Positions 5,286 to 9,588 of a DNA stretch of 9,588 nucleotides are shown piece after piece. Location of the stretch: NCBI GenBank assembly GCA_049318625.1, contig JBMOGA010000097.1, positions 1-9,588 on the forward strand, read 5' to 3'. This DNA is from JBMOGA01 sp049318625. GTDB taxonomy: Bacteria; Pseudomonadota; Alphaproteobacteria; Rhizobiales; Hyphomicrobiaceae. A program made the translations under genes and the position numbers. The notes under the pieces are model-generated. The model was given only the letters and a program-made list of their open reading frames with translations, searched no databases and was not told the origin of the DNA. Numbering within the stretch: position 1 is the first letter of the stretch; every line of letters begins with the position of its first letter.

Positions 5286-7252
5286 ATGAGGAAATCGAGA
5301 TCACCGCGAACCCGATCGCCGATGCCATCGGCGCTGCCGAGGGCATTGCCGATCCGCTCGACGGGCTGGCCGAGAACTGCGCCGCCGATCCGGGCGCCGC
5401 GTTCACGCCAGAAGTTCTGGAGCGCCTCGCTGCGCTGAAGAAGGAAGATCGCGCCGCCTTCGAACTGTTGCGCTCGCAGTTGAAAAAGTCTGGCTGCCGG
5501 GTGGCGGCGCTCGACGAGGCCATCGCCGAGGAAAGCGGCGATACGGGACGCGGGCCGACGCAGGCCGACATTCTGATCGACTTCGCGCGGTCCGCCGACG
5601 TGTTTCACGCACCCAACGGAACCGGCTTCGCCGACCTCGACATCAACGGCCACCGCGAGACCTGGCCGATCCGCGCCAAGGGCTTCCGCCGCTGGCTGGC
5701 GCGCCGCTTCTTTGAGGAGACCCAGGGCGCGCCGAGTTCGGAAGCGCTGCAATCGGCGTTAAACGTGATCGAGGCCAAGGCGCATTTCGACGCGCCGGAG
5801 CGGATCGTGCATGTCCGAGTCGGTGGGCTGGACGGCAAGCTCTACCTCGATCTCGGCGACGCGGCGTGGCGGGCGGTCGAGATCGACGTCACCGGCTGGC
5901 GGGTGATCGACAACCCGCCGGTGCGCTTCCGCCGCGCATCCGGCATGCAACCGCTGCCTTATCCTGCTTCGGGCGGATCGATCGCGGCACTGCGGAGCTT
6001 CCTCAACGTCCAGTCCGATGCCGACTTCGTGCTGGTGGTCGCCTGGGCGTTGGCATGCTTGCGCAATCGCGGTCCCTATCCGGTGATCGTGCTTTCGGGC
6101 GAGCAGGGATCGGCCAAGTCTACCTTCTCCGCGATCCTACGGGCGCTACTTGATCCCAACACCGCACCCCTCAGGGCCCTGCCGCGTGAGGACCGTGACC
6201 TGTTCATTGCCGCCAGCAATGGCCACGTGCTGGCCTTCGACAACGTGTCGGGACTGCCGGCTTGGATTTCCGACACACTTTGCCGCCTCGCGACGGGCGG
6301 CGGGTTTGCGGTGCGCCAGCTTTTTTCCGATCAGGACGAAGTACTGTTCGACGCCGCACGCCCAGTGATCCTGAACGGGATCGAAGATATCGTCACGCGG
6401 CCCGACCTCGCCGACCGTGCCGTGTTCCTGACGCTGGAGCCGATCTCCGAAGAGCGCCGCCGGCCGGAGGCGGAACTCTGGGCCGCATTCGAGGCCGAGC
6501 GTCCGCGCATCCTGGGCGTGCTGCTCGACGCCGTGGTCGAGGGCTTGAAGCGGCTGCCCGAGACCCACCTGCCGAGGCTCCCGCGCATGGCCGACTTCGC
6601 TCTGTGGGCGACCGCCTGCGAGACGGAGCTCTGGCCCACCGGCACGTTCTGGGCCGCCTATTGCGGCAACCGCGACGAGGCAATTGAGGGCGTCATCGAG
6701 GCCGATCCGATCGCTGCCGCCGTGTGCGCGCTGATGACGGCGCGGACGGAGTGGACGGGAACCGCCTCGGAACTTCTGGGCGCCCTTGGCGAGATGGCGG
6801 GCGAGCGTGTGGCCAAGGCCAAGACCTGGCCCAACAGCCCACGCGCCCTGGCGGGACGATTGCGCCGGGCGGCGACCTTCCTGCGCAAGATTGGCATCGA
6901 GATCGGCTTTGAGCGCGAAGGCCGGGCGCGAACCCGGATCATCTGCATCACTGCCACATACGCCAATCCGGTGCCGGAAAACGGGGGCGCGCAACCGTCC
7001 GCACCGTCCGCACCGTCCGCAGCGTCCGCCCCGAGGCCCAAATCCAGTCCGATCAACGGCTTCGCGACACCCGACCTGCGGACGGTCGCCGGCAATGCGG
7101 ACGGACGGGCGAGCGAGCCGGTCGAGACCGTCCGCGCCAAGCCCTTGAATGCCAACAGCGGGACCGCTGTGGACGATGCGGACGCAAATGCCGCTGCCCA
7201 TTCTCTGGCAGAAAAATCTGGGGCAGTACCGGTCTGGAGGGCCCGGATATGA
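5282..7252 (+). CDS. SF3-like/AAA+ ATPase, probable replicative helicase
   Basis: A 656-aa protein. The N-terminal ~230 residues are of unknown fold, including 'ETWPIRAKGFRRWLARRFFEE' typical of element-borne primase-helicase partners. The ATPase core spans about 235-420: 'VIVLSGEQGSAKSTF' (Walker A, 273-281, with Ala in place of the usual second Gly), 'HVLAFDNVS' (Walker B, 315-323), 'PVILNGIED' (sensor-like N365) and 'RPDLADRAVFLTLEPI' (probable arginine finger R379). Residues about 470-560 look like a winged-helix domain. The last ~95 residues are low in complexity and probably unfolded, with a PSA repeat. The start ATG at 5282 has GAGGAGGG at 5268-5275 and overlaps the primase stop. It probably forms a ring that unwinds element DNA for the adjacent primase. 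The frame continues far upstream of 5282, but that part is a shadow of the primase gene. Confidence 0.85.
   Translation: MNEEIEITANPIADAIGAAEGIADPLDGLAENCAADPGAAFTPEVLERLAALKKEDRAAFELLRSQLKKSGCRVAALDEAIAEESGDTGRGPTQADILIDFARSADVFHAPNGTGFADLDINGHRETWPIRAKGFRRWLARRFFEETQGAPSSEALQSALNVIEAKAHFDAPERIVHVRVGGLDGKLYLDLGDAAWRAVEIDVTGWRVIDNPPVRFRRASGMQPLPYPASGGSIAALRSFLNVQSDADFVLVVAWALACLRNRGPYPVIVLSGEQGSAKSTFSAILRALLDPNTAPLRALPREDRDLFIAASNGHVLAFDNVSGLPAWISDTLCRLATGGGFAVRQLFSDQDEVLFDAARPVILNGIEDIVTRPDLADRAVFLTLEPISEERRRPEAELWAAFEAERPRILGVLLDAVVEGLKRLPETHLPRLPRMADFALWATACETELWPTGTFWAAYCGNRDEAIEGVIEADPIAAAVCALMTARTEWTGTASELLGALGEMAGERVAKAKTWPNSPRALAGRLRRAATFLRKIGIEIGFEREGRARTRIICITATYANPVPENGGAQPSAPSAPSAASAPRPKSSPINGFATPDLRTVAGNADGRASEPVETVRAKPLNANSGTAVDDADANAAAHSLAEKSGAVPVWRARI
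6994..7029 (+). repeat. 9-bp tandem repeat coding for a Pro-Ser-Ala linker
   Basis: Four 9-bp units lie head to tail: three exact copies of ACCGTCCGC and one AGCGTCCGC. They are in phase with the ATPase reading frame and code for (PSA)-type units in the C-terminal tail. Because the unit is a multiple of three, copy-number change would not break the frame. Confidence 0.8.
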
Positions 7253-7956
7253 GCGCGTTCGAAGCCCTGAATGCGGCTCGCGCTGCGGGGATCGCACTCA
7301 CGATCGACGGCAGCGATCTGGTGCTTGAGGCGTCCGTGCCGCCGCCCGTCGCGGTCCTCGATCTCCTATCGCGCCACAAGAGCGATGTTATCGCCATGCT
7401 GCGCCAGAATCGCGGCAACGCTTTTGATCCGGCGCAGCCATTGCGTGCGATGGCAAGAGTTGAGGGGACCGTAAACAACGGCGAGACCGGCAGAACCGGC
7501 CTGGCTAGGGCTCTACGTCCGAGGCCCGTCGATGACGGCGCACATGTATGGCTCTCGAACGAGATCGCTCTCCGTCGCCGGATTACTGCCGCGCTGGAGC
7601 GGTTGCCGTCCCCATACGACTACAATGGCCGCCGGCTCACTGCCGTGACGCAGGACTTTCTGAGATCTCCATGGTGGTCTGAGGCGCTCAGATGCGGATG
7701 GAGACTGGAGGCTCTGTTCGGCGTCGATGAGCGGGCGCCGTTGGACGCCCATGAATCCTGGGGATTGATCGTCGGGCTCGCGCTTGCACCGAGGCGTGGC
7801 GATGTGATTGAGCACCTCGATGCAGAGCACGCCGTCATTCGCTTCCAGGTCGGAAAAACATTGAAAGAAGCCCGACGGATCGAGCGCCGGTTTACGCCAA
7901 ACGACTCGTCGGTGACGTGGTGGGAATGTTCGGGTCTGGTGGGTGACGTCGAATGA
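7249..7956 (+). CDS. Protein with TubC_N-like docking domain and unknown C-terminal domain
   Basis: A 235-aa protein. Residues about 3-53 ('FEALNAARAAGIALTIDGSDLVLEASVPPPVAVLDLLSRHKSDVIAMLR') match the pattern of the TubC N-terminal docking domain (PF18563): a first helix, a small beta hairpin around 'IDGSDLVLEA', and a final 'L..HK..VIAMLR' helix. In its best known setting this domain joins NRPS/PKS megasynthase subunits, but relatives also occur in mobile elements. Residues about 95-225 form a second, unrecognised domain with many Trp and Arg ('YDYNGRRLTAVTQDFLRSPWWSEALRCGWRLEALFGV'). Start ATG 7249 has GGAGG at 7236-7240 and overlaps the ATPase stop as ATGA, so it belongs to the replication operon. 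No synthase genes are nearby, so a docking role within the replication complex is inferred rather than shown. Confidence 0.75.
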   Translation: MSAFEALNAARAAGIALTIDGSDLVLEASVPPPVAVLDLLSRHKSDVIAMLRQNRGNAFDPAQPLRAMARVEGTVNNGETGRTGLARALRPRPVDDGAHVWLSNEIALRRRITAALERLPSPYDYNGRRLTAVTQDFLRSPWWSEALRCGWRLEALFGVDERAPLDAHESWGLIVGLALAPRRGDVIEHLDAEHAVIRFQVGKTLKEARRIERRFTPNDSSVTWWECSGLVGDVE

Positions 7957-8097
7957 GCCACCCCAGAGGAACCTATAGTCACCTCGTAGCTGCGCGAGAA
8001 CGCTTGCGCTCCCTGAGTTTCGAGTTGGCGTCAGAGGTTCTCAATCCATCGAGGGGCAGAAAATCCCAAACCATTTCGGAAAAAATGGAGGCGCATG

Positions 8098-8754
8098 ATG
8101 GGCGGCATAGGATCGGGACGGCCGAGCGGATCGGGCCGTGGCACGGTGGAGGCCTGCCGCTCGATCGACGTGAATCGGCTGCATCGGGAACGCTGCCTAC
8201 GCGCCGGCTGGATGGGCGGCTGGCAATGGACGCGCGACGGCGAGAAGGTCGCCTCGATCAACCTGCGCGTCGAGACCGACCGGCTGCATCTCAACTACCG
8301 CGTGCGCATCGGCGGCGGGGAGTGGGAGGACGTGGCCGAGACCGTCCGCATCGTCCGCATCCCCTGCCGCTTCGGCGGGGCGCGACCGTATTTCATCTGT
8401 CCAGGGATCGTGAACGGCATCGCCTGCGGACGGCGCGTCGCTAAGCTGCACGGGCCGGGGCGCTACTTCCTGTGCCGGCATTGCTATCGCCTCGCGCACG
8501 CCAGCCAGGGCGAAGGCGCTTGGGACCGCACGCTTCGCCGGGCCAACAAGATCAAGCAACGGCTGGGCGGCGATCCCGGCATGGCCGCGCCCTTTCCGCC
8601 GAAGCCCAAGGGCATGTGGCGGCGGACCTACGACCGCCTGCGCGAACGCGCCATCGAAGCCGAGATGCGCGCCGACGAGGCTTTCGCCCTTCGAGCCGAG
8701 CGCCTGCTGGCGCGGATCGACACCCCGAAACGAAAAAGGAGAATCTGGCGATGA
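8098..8754 (+). CDS. Conserved zinc-ribbon-like protein ('MGGIGSGR' type)
   Basis: A 218-aa protein beginning MGGIGSGR, a start I recognise from many mobile-element proteins of unknown function. A conserved 'YRSIDV'-like segment ('CRSIDVNRLHRE', about 20-31) follows. Residues about 85-135 contain four cysteines in zinc-ribbon spacing: 'YFICPGIVNGIACGRR' (C101, C110) and 'YFLCRHCYRLAHASQ' (C126, C129). The basic C-terminus (about 140-218) is helical and ends in KRKRRIWR. DNA or RNA binding is likely from this make-up but not proven. Two ATGs are adjacent; I chose 8098 because GGAGG at 8087-8091 is then 6 nt away, against 3 nt for 8095. It overlaps the next gene by ATGA, and a 141-bp gap precedes it. 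Confidence 0.82.
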   Translation: MGGIGSGRPSGSGRGTVEACRSIDVNRLHRERCLRAGWMGGWQWTRDGEKVASINLRVETDRLHLNYRVRIGGGEWEDVAETVRIVRIPCRFGGARPYFICPGIVNGIACGRRVAKLHGPGRYFLCRHCYRLAHASQGEGAWDRTLRRANKIKQRLGGDPGMAAPFPPKPKGMWRRTYDRLRERAIEAEMRADEAFALRAERLLARIDTPKRKRRIWR

Positions 8755-9572
8755 CCGAGTACAGGCCCGACCTGCCGGCCGAGACCGGCGGCACCGAGAT
8801 TACCCGCTTCAACGCGCTGCGCCACGGCGTGCTGTCGCGCTACACGGTCCTGCCCTGGGAGAATGCCGACGAATACCGCGCGCTGGTTGCCGCGCTCGCG
8901 GCCGAGCACGCACCGCAGGGGCCGACCGAGGAACATCTCGTTGAGGAACTGGCCGGCATCCTGTGGCGCAAGCGCCGGCTGCGCCTGGCCGAAGCCGCCG
9001 CGCACCGGCGCGGGCTAAGCGGCACGCTCGCTTCCTACCGCGAGACGGTGAAGGTGGCGCTGGTACATCTCGACGCCACCAACCAGTCTGAGTGCGTGGT
9101 CGACGCGATCCGCGCCACGGCGGCGGACACCGAAGACGATATCCGCGAAATGCGGGATGATGAGGCTATGACCCGCCGCGCTCTCGACCTGCTCGGCTCG
9201 CGCCGCAACGACCGCTACGAGGCCGCGCTTGCATCGCTGCGTGCGGATACGCTGGAATGGTGGGCGGACTTGCTGGCCCGCGATCCCGCCGAGCTGGACG
9301 AGGGCGAAGAGCCAACCACCGCCGACGAGGTGGGCCTGCGCCGCTTCCTGGAAGGCGAGGTGCTGCCGTGGTTCGATGGGCGCAAGAAGGAACTCGCCAA
9401 CCGCCCGCTGATCCGCGAGCAGGCCTTCGGCGAGGCTCTTGACCCCGATAAGCTGGAACGGCTCGGCCGCTACGAGGTTCACCTTGATCGCAAGCTCGAA
9501 CGGATGCTGGCCATGCTGCTGCGCCTTAAGGACCTGAACCGCGCCGGATTTGTCGGAGGCTTCAACTGTTGA
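8751..9572 (+). CDS. Conserved hypothetical protein with 'NALRHGVLS' motif
   Basis: A 273-aa mostly helical protein. The N-terminal 'ITRFNALRHGVLSRYTVLPWENADEYRALVAAL' (about 17-49), the 'PTEEHLVEELAGILWRKRRLRLAEAA' block (58-83) and the C-terminal 'YEVHLDRKLERMLAMLLRLKDL' (241-262) are the three conserved parts of a widespread family on proteobacterial mobile elements and prophages. Its function is unknown to me, and the helical periodicity suggests a coiled or bundled shape. Start ATG 8751 has AAGGAG at 8736-8741 and overlaps the zinc-ribbon gene by ATGA, so the two are translated together and may form a pair. Trp-rich 'LEWWADLLARDP' (168-179) lies in a central insert that I do not see in the general pattern. 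The next gene seems to begin 10 bp downstream. Confidence 0.8.
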   Translation: MTEYRPDLPAETGGTEITRFNALRHGVLSRYTVLPWENADEYRALVAALAAEHAPQGPTEEHLVEELAGILWRKRRLRLAEAAAHRRGLSGTLASYRETVKVALVHLDATNQSECVVDAIRATAADTEDDIREMRDDEAMTRRALDLLGSRRNDRYEAALASLRADTLEWWADLLARDPAELDEGEEPTTADEVGLRRFLEGEVLPWFDGRKKELANRPLIREQAFGEALDPDKLERLGRYEVHLDRKLERMLAMLLRLKDLNRAGFVGGFNC

Positions 9573-9582
9573 GAGAGTGGAG

Positions 9583-9586
9583 CCAT
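9583..9586 (+). CDS. Start of a further gene, cut by the window end
   Basis: An ATG at 9583 follows GTGGAG with very short spacing, 10 bp after the previous stop, in the same direction. Only the first codon is visible, so nothing can be said of the product. In similar layouts I recall a site-specific recombinase at this place, but that is memory of related islands, not evidence from this sequence. Confidence 0.35.
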
Positions 9587-9588
9587 GA

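Noticed and set aside
4757..5752. 331-codon minus-strand frame opposite the Toprim/ATPase junction
   Set aside because: Antisense to two recognised genes and without recognisable domains.
6146..7297. 383-codon minus-strand frame opposite the ATPase gene
   Set aside because: Lies wholly antisense to a gene with clear ATPase motifs; composition (Arg, Gly, Pro, His) is typical of a GC-rich shadow frame.
1..9586. CRISPR array, tRNA, rRNA or complete insertion sequence
   Set aside because: No spaced identical repeats, no cloverleaf or rRNA sequence, and no transposase or terminal inverted repeats seen.

Overview
The window looks like the regulatory, maintenance and replication part of an integrated mobile element (an ICE-, plasmid- or prophage-like island) in a high-GC alphaproteobacterium. 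That host assignment is inference. It rests on GC-rich codon use throughout and on protein types I associate with rhizobial and sphingomonad accessory islands: DUF5659, a Toprim/zinc-finger primase-like protein, an SF3-like ATPase, a TubC_N-like protein and a 'MGGIGSGR' zinc-ribbon protein. No integrase, tRNA, rRNA, CRISPR array or complete IS is visible, so the ends of the element lie outside the window or are not recognisable. The printed bases run to 9586.

Layout. Positions 1-391 hold no gene I can support; a hairpin at their right edge (about 354-393) looks like an intrinsic terminator for the leftward genes. A leftward three-gene cluster follows, read from right to left: an 83-aa acidic protein of unknown function (2080-1829), an ImmA/IrrE-like HEXXH zinc peptidase with two C-terminal membrane segments (1709-879), and a DUF1810 protein (832-392). 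Positions 2081-2319 form the divergent control region, with a -35 TTGACA and a near-perfect 8-bp inverted repeat lying over the probable -10 of the rightward genes.

The rightward block starts with an XRE-type repressor (2320-2673) and a soluble ImmA/IrrE peptidase (2727-3500). This pairing is the classic repressor/anti-repressor switch of ICEs and phages. Two small proteins follow (DUF5659, 3528-3797; unknown, 3790-4011). Next comes a tightly coupled group with ATGA-type overlaps: an 80-aa protein (4160-4402), the Toprim primase-like protein (4392-5285), the SF3-like ATPase (5282-7252) and the TubC_N-like protein (7249-7956). After a 141-bp gap come a zinc-ribbon protein (8098-8754) and a 273-aa 'NALRHGVLS' protein (8751-9572). 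A further gene appears to start at 9583.

How it may work together (inference): the XRE protein holds the element quiet by binding the inverted repeat. An ImmA-type peptidase relieves this under stress, and the Toprim protein plus ATPase then prime and unwind element DNA. The least explained parts are the membrane-anchored second ImmA-like peptidase with its small acidic partner, and the TubC_N-like docking domain inside a replication operon.
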